DNA from: an uncultured Pelagibacteraceae bacterium
GTDB lineage: Bacteria > Pseudomonadota > Alphaproteobacteria > Pelagibacterales > Pelagibacteraceae
Direction of reading: 5' to 3'
NCBI GenBank assembly: GCA_902552755.1
Contig: CACDHV010000004.1
Location: 1 to 64,000, forward strand
Length of the DNA: 64,000 bases
A program made the position numbers and the translations under genes. The notes under the pieces are model-generated. The model did no database searches, was not told the DNA's origin, and saw only the letters and a program-made list of their open reading frames with translations. This document shows, one piece after another, positions 38,034 through 47,770 of this stretch. Position 1 is the stretch's first letter. The number at the start of each line of letters is the position of its first letter.

Positions 38034-39034
38034 TAAGAAGTTTGTTGCTCTGGTAATGAAATATCTAAGTGGTAGTTTGGTTCATCTCTTTGTTTTTTAA
38101 GAGCTGGAATTATTTCTTTATAAGTTTCAAATAATCCGCTTTTAATTTTGGGTAACTGATCTTTTAAATGGTAATGTAATTTTTCTAAATTATAAGCTGG
38201 AACAGTTGGAAACATATGATGTACACAGTGATACTCCATCTTCCAATATAAAAAGCTAAGTATTGGATTTAATTTCATATCCCTTGCTGATAATCTATGG
38301 TCTTTTACATCTCTTGCTAATCCAGCGTGTTGAGTAAAGGCAACAAATTTATGTAATCCTTTTCCGTAATAGTGAGGCAACAAAAGATACAATGCTGGTA
38401 ACCAAGATGATACCAAAAGAGACCAGATAATTATATATAACCAAATACAAACAAAAATTCTTGAAATCAAAATAGCTCTTGGTCTTGCTTTTTCTGGAAT
38501 ACTATCTATCATAACTTTAGTTTTTAAGCCTAAAGCATGCTTTATAACTTCAAATGCAATACTTTTTTTAAAAAATAATAATTCACCAAAAGGAATTAAA
38601 TTCATTAATAATTTTTTAGGAGTATCTTTTAAATTATTGTCATATTCAATTTCATGATCATAAGGATTTTTTGTTGAATAAGTATTTCCATGGTGAACAA
38701 AGTGGGTATATCTCCATCTAGTGGGTTCAAAGTATGCCATGAAACATGAGATGTAATAAAATATTTCATTTAAAAATTTAGTCTTGAATGCTGTTTTGTG
38801 ACCTGTCTCGTGCCAAATTGGATTACAAAAACAAAAGATATTTCCGTAAATGTAAAACCATAGTACTGACCACCAGGTACCCCAAGTTAAATATGCTAAA
38901 TATCCAACAATACTTAGTAAGCTAAAATAAATACTTACATGTATTAATCCTTTGATATCTGATTTTTTTGTTAGTTCTTTTAAGACTTCTTTATTAATAT
39001 TAGGTCTGAACCACTTTTCTAATTTAACGTCCAT
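38033..39034 (-). CDS. Fatty-acid desaturase-family di-iron membrane enzyme
   Basis: Histidine boxes HETGH, HFVHHG, HCVHHMFP; multi-TM. Confidence 0.88.
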   Translation of the reverse strand: MDVKLEKWFRPNINKEVLKELTKKSDIKGLIHVSIYFSLLSIVGYLAYLTWGTWWSVLWFYIYGNIFCFCNPIWHETGHKTAFKTKFLNEIFYYISCFMAYFEPTRWRYTHFVHHGNTYSTKNPYDHEIEYDNNLKDTPKKLLMNLIPFGELLFFKKSIAFEVIKHALGLKTKVMIDSIPEKARPRAILISRIFVCIWLYIIIWSLLVSSWLPALYLLLPHYYGKGLHKFVAFTQHAGLARDVKDHRLSARDMKLNPILSFLYWKMEYHCVHHMFPTVPAYNLEKLHYHLKDQLPKIKSGLFETYKEIIPALKKQRDEPNYHLDISLPEQQTS

Positions 39035-39072
39035 ATATTACAGTATGAATAAAACATCATACATATATTTAT

Positions 39073-40857
39073 TTAACCTACCAATGATTTTTGAGGCTTC
39101 ATATCACCTTTTTCAATTCCTGCTACTTCTACTGGTTTCTTCATAGCATCTCTTCTAAATGGTTCACCTAATTCTTGGTTTAAAATTACCTCTATAAATG
39201 TTGTAATTCCTTTTTTTTGATCCTCGCATGATTGCTTTATTGCTTTAGTTGTTTCTTCCATTGTTTTAACGGCAACACCTTTTAAACCACAGGCGTTAGC
39301 AACTTTAGCGTAACTTAATTCAGGGTCTAGTTCTGTTCCAATAAAATTATCATCAAACCATAATATAGAATTTCTCTTTTCTGCTCCCCATTGGTAATTT
39401 CTAAATATTACCATTGTAATTGCAGGCCATTCTTCCCTTGCACAAGAACTCATTTCATTCATACTTATTCCAAAAGCACCGTCACCTGCAAAACCAATTA
39501 CTGGTGTATCTGGACATCCTATTTTTGCTCCAAGTATTGATGGAAAACCATAACCACATGGGCCAAACAAACCTGGTGCTAAATATTTTCTTGGCTTTTC
39601 AAAAGTTGGGTATGCATTACCTATTGCACAATTATTTCCGATATCACTTGAAATAATTACATCATCTGGCATTCCAGCCTGTATTGCTCTCCAAGCTTGT
39701 CTTGGGGACATTCTGTCTGCATCTCTTTCTCTAGCTTCTTTATTCCAAACTGTCCCCGGATCATCATCTTCATGATCTAAACTTGTAAGAGTTTGTAACC
39801 AAGCTGATTTTGTTTTATGAATTAAATTTTTTCTGTCATCTCTACCATTATCGCCAGCTGTTGGTGAAAGTTTTTCTAAAATCTGTTGTGAAACCATCTT
39901 AGCATCTCCACAAATACCAACTGTTACCTTTTTTGTAAGCCCAATTCTGTCTGGATTCATGTCTACTTGAATAATAGTTGCATTTTTTGGCCAATAATCA
40001 ATTCCGTATCCAGGTAAAGTTGAAAAAGGATTTAATCTTGTTCCTAATGCTAAAACTACATCTGCTTTTGAAATTAACTCCATTCCAGCCTTTGAACCAT
40101 TGTATCCTAATGGGCCAACTGCTAAAGGATGGCTTCCAGGAAAACTATCGTTATGTTGGTAACCATTACATACTGGGGCATCTAACTTTTCAGCTAACTG
40201 TTTACATTCATCAATTGCATTACCTATCACTACACCCGCCCCCGATAATATTACTGGAAAATTAGCCTCTGATAAAAGTTTTGCAGCTTTTTCAATAGCT
40301 TCTTTACCTCCGCCTTGTCTTTCAAATCTTACAATAGGTGGCAATTCAATATCTATTACTTGTGTCCAATAATCTCTTGGTACATTTATTTGTGCTGGTG
40401 CTGAACCTCTAAATGCTTTTTCTATTACTCTATTTAATACTTCTGCCATCCTTGAAGGATCTCTAACTTCTTCTTGGTAGCAAACCATATCTTTAAATAA
40501 ATTCATCTGCTCTACTTCTTGAAAACCACCTTGACCCATAGTTTTGTTAGCTGCTTGTGGTGTCACTAAAAGCAATGGGGTATGGTTCCAATAAGCTGTT
40601 TTAATTGGTGTAACTAATCCTGTTATTCCTGGCCCATTTTGAGCAATAACCATTGACATTTTTCCAGTTGCTCTTGTATATCCATCTGCAATTAAGCCTC
40701 CATTAGTTTCATGAGCAACATCCCAAAAAGTAATACCTGCTTTAGGAAACAAATCAGATATTGCCATAAAAGCTGACCCTATAATTCCAAACGAATGTTC
40801 AATGCCATGCATTTGAAGAACTTTTATGAATGCTTCTTCTGTAGTCATTTTGGTCAT
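39073..40857 (-). CDS. xsc: Sulfoacetaldehyde acetyltransferase (ThDP enzyme)
   Basis: ThDP-enzyme fold (HGIEHSFGIIGSAFMAISDLFPKAGI; QNGPGITG; GDGAFGISMNEMSSCAREEWPAITMVIFRNYQWGAEKRN) with Xsc-like N-terminus; next to suyAB and apr genes. Confidence 0.88.
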   Translation of the reverse strand: MTKMTTEEAFIKVLQMHGIEHSFGIIGSAFMAISDLFPKAGITFWDVAHETNGGLIADGYTRATGKMSMVIAQNGPGITGLVTPIKTAYWNHTPLLLVTPQAANKTMGQGGFQEVEQMNLFKDMVCYQEEVRDPSRMAEVLNRVIEKAFRGSAPAQINVPRDYWTQVIDIELPPIVRFERQGGGKEAIEKAAKLLSEANFPVILSGAGVVIGNAIDECKQLAEKLDAPVCNGYQHNDSFPGSHPLAVGPLGYNGSKAGMELISKADVVLALGTRLNPFSTLPGYGIDYWPKNATIIQVDMNPDRIGLTKKVTVGICGDAKMVSQQILEKLSPTAGDNGRDDRKNLIHKTKSAWLQTLTSLDHEDDDPGTVWNKEARERDADRMSPRQAWRAIQAGMPDDVIISSDIGNNCAIGNAYPTFEKPRKYLAPGLFGPCGYGFPSILGAKIGCPDTPVIGFAGDGAFGISMNEMSSCAREEWPAITMVIFRNYQWGAEKRNSILWFDDNFIGTELDPELSYAKVANACGLKGVAVKTMEETTKAIKQSCEDQKKGITTFIEVILNQELGEPFRRDAMKKPVEVAGIEKGDMKPQKSLVG

Positions 40858-40895
40858 AGTGCAGCCTTTCTTAATTCTTTTTTTATTTGTTAAAG

Positions 40896-40923
40896 TGTTC
40901 GATTAATATATAAGATTGTTCGA
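40896..40923. promoter_or_regulatory. Candidate operator: TGTTCGA direct repeats 21 bp apart in the xsc/suyA divergent promoter
   Basis: tgttcga at 40896-40902 and 40917-40923. Confidence 0.35.
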
Positions 40924-40947
40924 AATTCAAATAAAGAAATCGTCACA

Positions 40948-41235
40948 ATGTCTAATACAGATATAATAATTCACGATCAGAAAGACAATGTAGGTGTTGT
41001 AGTTATTGAAAAAATAACTCCAAATCAAGACTGTAACTGCTGGATTATGGAGAACGACAAATCTGTCTCAATTCAATCAAAAGACGAAATACCTTTAGGG
41101 CATAAAATTGCGATGGTTGACTTAAATGAAGGTGATACGATTTTAAAATACGGACATGATATTGGGAAAGTAGTAAAAAATATTAAAAAAGGTGAGCATG
41201 TTCATGTTCATAATGTAAAAACAAAAAAGTGGTAA
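40948..41235 (+). CDS. suyA: (2R)-sulfolactate sulfo-lyase small subunit / UxaA-N SAF-domain protein
   Basis: IIHDQKDNVGVVVIEKITPNQDCNCWIMEN...IPLGHKIAMVDLNEGDTILKYGHDIGKVVKNIKKGEHVHVHNVKT SAF-domain pattern; sulfonate context. Confidence 0.8.
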   Translation: MSNTDIIIHDQKDNVGVVVIEKITPNQDCNCWIMENDKSVSIQSKDEIPLGHKIAMVDLNEGDTILKYGHDIGKVVKNIKKGEHVHVHNVKTKKW

Positions 41236-41238
41236 TTT

Positions 41239-42405
41239 ATGGAAATTCCAAAAAGTTTTTTAGGATATAAAAGAGAAAATGGACGAGCTGGAACACGTAA
41301 TCACGTCATTATTCTTCCTGTAGACGATATTTCAAATGCATGTGCAGAAGCAGTAGCAAATAATATAAAAGGTACAATAGCTCTACCCCACTCTTACGGA
41401 CGATTACAATTTGGTGCAGATTTAGAACTTCATTTTAGAACAATGATTGGTACAGGAAAAAACCCTAATGTTGCAGCTGTTATAGTTATTGGTATTGAAC
41501 CAAAATGGACAAAAAGAATTGTAGATGCAATAGCCACTACTGGTAAACCAGTTGAGGGTTTTAGTATAGAAGGTGTGGGTGATATTGATACAATTGCAAA
41601 AGTATCAAAAAAAGCACAAGAATTTTCAATGTGGTCATCTGAGAAACAAAGAGAGGAATGTCCAATGAGCGATTTATGGATTTCAGTTAAATGTGGTGAA
41701 TCTGATACGACATCTGGATTAGCTTCTAATCCAACGGTTGGTAACCTAATGGATAAATTAGAGCCACTAGGTGTTCATTTATGTTTTGGAGAAACTTCTG
41801 AACTAACAGGTGCTGAGACAGTTTGTGAGAAAAGAGGAAAAACACCTGAGGCACAAGCAAAATTCAAAAAAACCTGGAACGATTACAATGACTTTATTCT
41901 TAGAGAAGCAACAGATGATCTATCGGAAAGTCAACCAACTGCAGGGAATATAGCTGGTGGATTGACAACTATTGAAGAAAAAGCTTTTGGAAACTTTCAA
42001 AAGATTGGTGGATGTAAATTTATAGATGTTTTAGAACCTGCAGAAGAACCAACAAAAGGAGCTGGTTTATACTTTATGGACACATCATCAGCTGCTGCTG
42101 AATGCGTTACTTTGCAGGCAGCAGGTGGTTTTAATATTCATTTATTCCCAACTGGACAAGGTAATATAATTGGAAACCCCATAGAACCAGTGATTAAATT
42201 AACTGCTAATCCACTCACAGCAAAAACTATGAGTGAACACATTGATGTAGATGTATCAAAAATTCTATCTAGAGAGATGAATTTAAGTCAAGCAGGAGAT
42301 GAGTTAATTAAATCAACCTTAAGAGTTGCAAATGGAAGATTAACTTGTGCAGAAGCTTTAGGTCATAAAGAGTTTGTTATGACTAAATTGTATAGAAGCG
42401 CCTAG
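41239..42405 (+). CDS. suyB: (2R)-sulfolactate sulfo-lyase large subunit / UxaA family
   Basis: [88 protein letters not shown]. Confidence 0.82.
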   Translation: MEIPKSFLGYKRENGRAGTRNHVIILPVDDISNACAEAVANNIKGTIALPHSYGRLQFGADLELHFRTMIGTGKNPNVAAVIVIGIEPKWTKRIVDAIATTGKPVEGFSIEGVGDIDTIAKVSKKAQEFSMWSSEKQREECPMSDLWISVKCGESDTTSGLASNPTVGNLMDKLEPLGVHLCFGETSELTGAETVCEKRGKTPEAQAKFKKTWNDYNDFILREATDDLSESQPTAGNIAGGLTTIEEKAFGNFQKIGGCKFIDVLEPAEEPTKGAGLYFMDTSSAAAECVTLQAAGGFNIHLFPTGQGNIIGNPIEPVIKLTANPLTAKTMSEHIDVDVSKILSREMNLSQAGDELIKSTLRVANGRLTCAEALGHKEFVMTKLYRSA

Positions 42406-43491
42406 TTACTTTTTTAGTTTAGCTAATCTTGTATCATTCCAATTAGAATAAAACCTTCTAATCATAGCAGCACCAACTCCAAGCACTACAGCTAGCAATA
42501 CAGATGTGAGACCATAAAATATTGGCATATCTTCTGAAAAATTTAAAATAAATTTACTTAGGGCTCCTAAATTATCACTTGTATTTGCAATAGCACTAAT
42601 TGCATTATCATCCTTAATAAATGTATCATAAGCAATAGCTATACCTACTAAAAGCAAAAGAATTGCTAAAATAGTTTTGAATTCTGAACTGTCAATTTTT
42701 TCACCTATTTTTTGTCCAAACTGCACTCCAATTATTGATCCTAAGATTAAAACAAAAACTAAAATTAAATCTATAGTTCCATAGTTTAATGCATGGAGAA
42801 TTGTTACAATTGCGCTAACAAAGATAGTTACAAATAGAGATGTGCCTGGTATCAACCTTGTTGGCATTCCAATAATATAAATCATTGCTGGAACAAGTAT
42901 AAAAGCGCCTCCAATACCCATAATCGCTGCTATGAAACCAACAATTAAACCAATTATAATTGGGGTAAACGCACTTTCATAAAGTTGAGATTTTTTAAAA
43001 CGCATTCTCAAAGGTAATCCATGTATCCAATAGTGTTTATGCAATTTTTTTCTCTCAGTAATTTTTTTTCTAGCTTTATCAATTTCTGAAACACCTTGAA
43101 TTAACATAAAAGTTCCTAAAATTGCGAGGATGTACATATAAGCAAGAGAAATAACCACATTAATTTTTCCAATATCTTTAAAATATGAAAAAGTTATAAT
43201 TCCTAGAACTGTTCCTACTATCCCACCAATTACAATCATGAAACCCATTTTATAATCAAGTGTCCCTTTGAGATAATGTGTTGTAGAACCTGAAACAGAA
43301 GTTCCAAGAATGTTACTTGCTTCATTAGGTACAGCATAAATAGGTGGAACACCTAAAAAAATTAAAAAAGGGGTCATTAAAAATCCACCACCAACTCCGA
43401 ACAAGCCAGACAAAATTCCTACCACTAAACTTAAACCGAAGATAAAAAGTAAATTTATTTCAACTTGTGCTATTGGAAGAAAATACTCCAT
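42406..43491 (-). CDS. TSUP-family sulfite/sulfonate exporter-like permease
   Basis: VGILSGLFGVGGGFLMTPFLIFLGVPPIYAVPNEASNI; IMGIGGAFILVPAMIYIIGMPTRLIPGTSLF; beside suyAB. Confidence 0.85.
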   Translation of the reverse strand: MEYFLPIAQVEINLLFIFGLSLVVGILSGLFGVGGGFLMTPFLIFLGVPPIYAVPNEASNILGTSVSGSTTHYLKGTLDYKMGFMIVIGGIVGTVLGIITFSYFKDIGKINVVISLAYMYILAILGTFMLIQGVSEIDKARKKITERKKLHKHYWIHGLPLRMRFKKSQLYESAFTPIIIGLIVGFIAAIMGIGGAFILVPAMIYIIGMPTRLIPGTSLFVTIFVSAIVTILHALNYGTIDLILVFVLILGSIIGVQFGQKIGEKIDSSEFKTILAILLLLVGIAIAYDTFIKDDNAISAIANTSDNLGALSKFILNFSEDMPIFYGLTSVLLAVVLGVGAAMIRRFYSNWNDTRLAKLKK

Positions 43492-43541
43492 ATGAAGTAA
43501 CTATTCCTCTAAGAATACAAAGTCAATAAATATGAATATTT

Positions 43542-43688
43542 TTAGATAAAATTTTGGGCTGTACTAAGAATTATAATACCCCAAGCAAAGAAGATAAAAA
43601 GGTATAAAAAAGATTTAATTATTTTGCTTAATTGATTTTCAAAGAATAAAGGTAATTTTTTTAAATTATTATTTATTATTTGAAACAT
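43542..43688 (-). CDS. Possible 48-aa single-TM protein
   Basis: Manual translation MFQIINNNLKKLPLFFENQLSKIIKSFLYLFIFFAWGIIILSTAQNFI*; fills the gap between the apr genes and the TSUP gene; below the ORF-track cutoff. Confidence 0.35.
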   Translation of the reverse strand: MFQIINNNLKKLPLFFENQLSKIIKSFLYLFIFFAWGIIILSTAQNFI

Positions 43689-43738
43689 ACTCGCGGAATA
43701 CCACAGGTTGTGATAAATGCAAATAATATTTTATCTGT

Positions 43739-44089
43739 TTAGAAAATAGTTGCCCCGAAGACTTTTACCTCTTCTCCTTCTTCACCAAGAACTAATCTTC
43801 CAAGAAAGTCACCTGGTATCTCAGTGCTAGTCTGTTTATATAAGATAGTTATATATAAGCCTCTTCTCAGACACCCTATTGCTTCACATCCCTCGGTTAA
43901 ACTCGAAATCAATTTATTTCCTGCCCATTGTTTGCCAAGTTCAACCTCATTAGCTCCATACATCATTTGTGATGACAGATCTCTTGTAAATCCACCGTAA
44001 TCTTTTATGTTTGATGATTTAACTAGGTTTGCCCAAATAGGTTCGGCTATTTTAATAATTTCCTCATCGGATTTTTCTAATAAAGCCAT
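43739..44089 (-). CDS. Uncharacterised 116-aa protein linked to aprBA
   Basis: Co-directional, 18 nt downstream of aprA; no recognised domain. Confidence 0.7.
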   Translation of the reverse strand: MALLEKSDEEIIKIAEPIWANLVKSSNIKDYGGFTRDLSSQMMYGANEVELGKQWAGNKLISSLTEGCEAIGCLRRGLYITILYKQTSTEIPGDFLGRLVLGEEGEEVKVFGATIF

Positions 44090-44107
44090 TTCTATGATCT
44101 ATTGAAC

Positions 44108-45964
44108 TTAAGAAGCTTCTTTTTTCTCTTTTTCGTCAACTATGTGGTAAACAGGTGCCTTTTCCATAGTAAACTTACCAGTTTTAGGGTCTCTTCTAGA
44201 TAGAGTGAGACAATGCCAATTTTCATCATCTAATTTCATATAATCCCCTCTATAATAATAACCTGGCCAACGAGTTTCTTGTCTGAACAAAGTATGCTCT
44301 GTTACACATTGAGATGTAATTGTTCTATGTTTTAGCTCCCAAGCTCTCATAAGTTGGTGATAATCCTCAGCTCCAACATTTTCTAAATCCTCTTCAAGCC
44401 ATGCAAGTAGCTCAAGGCCTTTTTTAAGAGTGTTTTCGTTCGTCATATAATTGTAGCTAATCCCGCCTACATACTCATCCATAATTTTTTGTAGTCTTTG
44501 TAAACCTTGGATTGGAGAAATGTAGCTTGGAGACACTGTTCCACCCGTTATTTCATTTCTTCCAACTGTATAATTTTCTAACGGCTTATATATAGCTTCC
44601 TTGAATTCGTCACATTGTTTATCACTTACTTCAATATCATTTGCCTTTTGATCTTCTATATATTTTACAGCAGCTTTTGCAGCTAGTCTTCCTTCAGTAA
44701 AAGATCCAGATGAGAATTTATGGGCGCTTCCACCGACAGTATCTCCAGCGCCGAATAAGCCTTGAATTGTTGTCATTCTGTTATATCCCCAGAAATATTC
44801 GGGTGGAGATAAATCTTCTGGTCCACTCACCCATGCTCCTGAACATGTGGCGTGAGAACCCATAACATAAGGTTCCGATGTTGTTAACTCAGGGTTTGTG
44901 TACTTTGGATCTATATTTTGTGAAGCCCATACAACTGCTTGTCCAACTGTCATACCTAAGAAATTTTCCCACCCAACTGTTTCTAAGTGTGGATCTTGGA
45001 ATGCTTCCTTCGTCACCATGTGAATTGGTCCGCCACCGGCCATTGTTTCTTGGATGAAAGCATGGTTACGTAAACATGTAGGAGTAGGATGATGATCAAT
45101 ATACTCTCCAACTAATTCTTTAGTTTTTTCGTACCATTTTTTCTCATAATTTTCACCGTTAGCATTTTGTGTATATGTTTTTAAATGTAAGAAATAAGCG
45201 CCAACCGGACCATACCCGTCTTTAAATCTACATAGAACAATTCTATTCTCCATTTGAGTCATTTTAGCTCCAGCAGCAATAGGTAATGCATATGCCGATC
45301 CATTACTCCATGGAGCGTACCAAGTTCTTCCCATTCCTTCACCCACAGCTCTAGGTTTGAAAATATGTGAAGCTCCTCCAGCAGCAACAATAACTGTTTT
45401 TGATTTAAATACGTGGTAGTCACCTGTTCTCATATTAAATCCAACAGCTCCACCAACTCTATTTTCATTATTTTCGTCCATTAATAGATGGGTAATCATT
45501 ATTCTATTGTAAATTTTATCTGCTGATTTTTTTGCTGCCTCTGCAACAATTGGTTTATAACTTTCACCATGTATCATTATTTGCCATTTACCTTCTCTTT
45601 GGTATCTACCTGTCTCTTTATTTTTCATCATTGGCAAACCCCATTCATCAAACATATGAACAGTTGAATCTACGTGACGAGCCATGTCATATCCTAAATC
45701 TTCTCTGACCAATCCCATTAAATCATTTCTTGCATATCTTACATGGTCCTCAGGTTGGTTTTCACCCCATTGCATTCCCATGTAACAATTGATTGCATAA
45801 AGTCCCTGAGCAACTGCACCGCTTCTATCTATATTTGCTTTTTCAACACAAACTATTTTTAAATCTCTACCCCAATGTCTAGCTTCGAAAGTTGCACCAG
45901 TACCAGCCATTCCTCCACCAACAACTAAAACATCGCAATTTTCTACTATAGTTTTTCTAGCCAT
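44108..45964 (-). CDS. aprA: Adenylylsulfate (APS) reductase alpha subunit
   Basis: NCDVLVVGGGMAGTGATFEARHWG; SGAVAQGLYAINCYMG; GRTWYAPWSNGSAYALPIAAGAKMTQMENRIVLCRFKDGYGPVGAYFLHLK; adjacent AprB. Confidence 0.93.
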   Translation of the reverse strand: MARKTIVENCDVLVVGGGMAGTGATFEARHWGRDLKIVCVEKANIDRSGAVAQGLYAINCYMGMQWGENQPEDHVRYARNDLMGLVREDLGYDMARHVDSTVHMFDEWGLPMMKNKETGRYQREGKWQIMIHGESYKPIVAEAAKKSADKIYNRIMITHLLMDENNENRVGGAVGFNMRTGDYHVFKSKTVIVAAGGASHIFKPRAVGEGMGRTWYAPWSNGSAYALPIAAGAKMTQMENRIVLCRFKDGYGPVGAYFLHLKTYTQNANGENYEKKWYEKTKELVGEYIDHHPTPTCLRNHAFIQETMAGGGPIHMVTKEAFQDPHLETVGWENFLGMTVGQAVVWASQNIDPKYTNPELTTSEPYVMGSHATCSGAWVSGPEDLSPPEYFWGYNRMTTIQGLFGAGDTVGGSAHKFSSGSFTEGRLAAKAAVKYIEDQKANDIEVSDKQCDEFKEAIYKPLENYTVGRNEITGGTVSPSYISPIQGLQRLQKIMDEYVGGISYNYMTNENTLKKGLELLAWLEEDLENVGAEDYHQLMRAWELKHRTITSQCVTEHTLFRQETRWPGYYYRGDYMKLDDENWHCLTLSRRDPKTGKFTMEKAPVYHIVDEKEKKEAS

Positions 45965-46434
45965 TAATAATAAACTCCTTTTTTAAAAGCACTCTTATCT
46001 ACTTTTGGTAACTCTTTATTTGTATTTAATCCCTCTGGCTCTGAATATAATATTTGAGAATTAATTTCTCCTTGATTGGGCTTATCTCCCTCAGCTAATT
46101 TTGGAATAAATTTACCCCAAGGCTTAGTAGTTATCGGCGACACAAAATTCTTTTCAGTTCCATTTCTAAATTTTATTCTCCAAGAAATTGTTCCTTTTTC
46201 TTCTTCTCTTCTAACTCTCACACTATGACCCATTGGAGCAAAATCTGCATAACCTCTTACATCAATTGCGTGGTTAGGACATGCTTTAACACATGAGTAG
46301 CATTCCCAACAAAAATTTGGCTCAATATTTTTTGCTCTTCTGATAGTTTCATCGATGTGCATTATATCTGATGGACAAATATCTACACAATGACCACAGC
46401 CATCGCATCTTGTCATGTATACAAAAGTTGACAT
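45964..46434 (-). CDS. aprB: Adenylylsulfate (APS) reductase beta subunit (2x[4Fe-4S])
   Basis: RCDGCGHCVDICPSDIM and CWECYSCVKACPNHAIDVRGYADF ferredoxin motifs; 1-nt overlap with aprA. Confidence 0.93.
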   Translation of the reverse strand: MSTFVYMTRCDGCGHCVDICPSDIMHIDETIRRAKNIEPNFCWECYSCVKACPNHAIDVRGYADFAPMGHSVRVRREEEKGTISWRIKFRNGTEKNFVSPITTKPWGKFIPKLAEGDKPNQGEINSQILYSEPEGLNTNKELPKVDKSAFKKGVYY

Positions 46435-46468
46435 AATTTATATTTTCTCCTTAAAGTTCTGTATCATA

Positions 46469-47269
46469 TTAATAATGTTTTGGCTCTTCTCTTTTTATAC
46501 CTAGGCCAAATTGCTCAGGAGCGTCGGCCTCAGGTGGAAGATTATCTCTAGATCCATCAGCTTCAGCTAAATTTTTTTGTAAAGCGGCACCCGGTTTGTA
46601 AAACATATGAGCAAATTTAGACCAATATACACCTCCAAATAAAACTAAATTTGCAACTATAAATAAAGCTAAAAATACAAAATCATCCCATCTGCCTTGT
46701 AAGTTTAAAGATTGAAGATATGACCAAATTAATCCGAACAATGAGGATGCAATCAATGCAAGTACAAATAGGTCTGCTTGTATAATTCTATACCATGGTT
46801 GAGCTTCGGAGTAGACATCAACTCTTAAAAAAAACCAAAACCAACCTCCACCTAGAACTGTTAAAGCCGCACCAACATGCCAGATGATTGGCCAAAAAGC
46901 AGGTGTTACTGAATTTGGGGTAGTATAAAAAAATATCATCACAACTGATCCAATCCAAAACAAAATTGTTCCATACATTCCCATTACATGTGCCACTCTT
47001 CTTTTACCTGCTCCAAGTTCTGATGTAGTAGCAATGTCGCTTGCTATAGTTTTTGAAATTACAGATATTCTCTCTCCTGTTGATAAGGTTTTTGTAGCTG
47101 ATAATTTTGCTTTTTTTGCATTGTTAAAGAAATACTTCACATTTTTTTTATGAATAATATCCATAACTGTTCCAACTAGAATTAGTAAACCCATTAAAAT
47201 TACAAATGATTGCATCAAAAATGGTGGTACAGTCTCTGCAAGTATTAAAAATGGATTAGTTGATATCAT
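46469..47269 (-). CDS. aprM: AprM-like membrane protein of the APS reductase operon
   Basis: Multi-TM 266-aa ORF with VAHVMGMYGTILFWIGSVVMIFFYTT, directly upstream of aprBA. Confidence 0.75.
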   Translation of the reverse strand: MISTNPFLILAETVPPFLMQSFVILMGLLILVGTVMDIIHKKNVKYFFNNAKKAKLSATKTLSTGERISVISKTIASDIATTSELGAGKRRVAHVMGMYGTILFWIGSVVMIFFYTTPNSVTPAFWPIIWHVGAALTVLGGGWFWFFLRVDVYSEAQPWYRIIQADLFVLALIASSLFGLIWSYLQSLNLQGRWDDFVFLALFIVANLVLFGGVYWSKFAHMFYKPGAALQKNLAEADGSRDNLPPEADAPEQFGLGIKREEPKHY

Positions 47270-47365
47270 TGTGAATTTGTTCCTTCCGCATAAGATTTCT
47301 AGTACACTTATTAAAATAGATCAACCGCGATATAATGACATTTCAACAGCTAATAATCGTAATTA

Positions 47366-47767
47366 TTATTTGGTTTTACGCACATAATGTTGTTTGGATG
47401 AAATTACGCTTCTTACGCCACCTTGTGGATTGTCAACGTCTCCCGATCTTCTTGGAATCAGATGAATATGACAATGATTAATTGATTGTCCTGCAGTTTT
47501 ACCAGAGTTTGATCCTATATTAAAACCTTCAATTGTTTTATCCTTATGCTCAAGTATTTTTTTAAGTTCTTTTAGAAGCGCATCACAAGCAAGAACTTCC
47601 TTATTATTAAGTTCAAAATAATTTTCTACATGTCTTTTTGGAATAATTAAAGCATGATACTTTGAAACTGGGTAAGTATCATAACTAACATAAGCCAATT
47701 CATTTTCTAGCTCGAAATCATTGTTGGATATATTACAAAATAAACATGGGTTATTGGGATCTCTCAT
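47366..47767 (-). CDS. HIT-family hydrolase
   Basis: CLFCNIS; HALIIPKRHVENYFEL; INHCHIHLIPRRSGD HxHxH motif. Confidence 0.93.
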   Translation of the reverse strand: MRDPNNPCLFCNISNNDFELENELAYVSYDTYPVSKYHALIIPKRHVENYFELNNKEVLACDALLKELKKILEHKDKTIEGFNIGSNSGKTAGQSINHCHIHLIPRRSGDVDNPQGGVRSVISSKQHYVRKTK

Positions 47768-47770
47768 TTT

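Noticed and set aside
39420-40265. Plus-strand ORFs 39420..39656 and 39978..40265
   Set aside because: Antisense to xsc; low-complexity Leu/His-rich translations typical of shadow ORFs.
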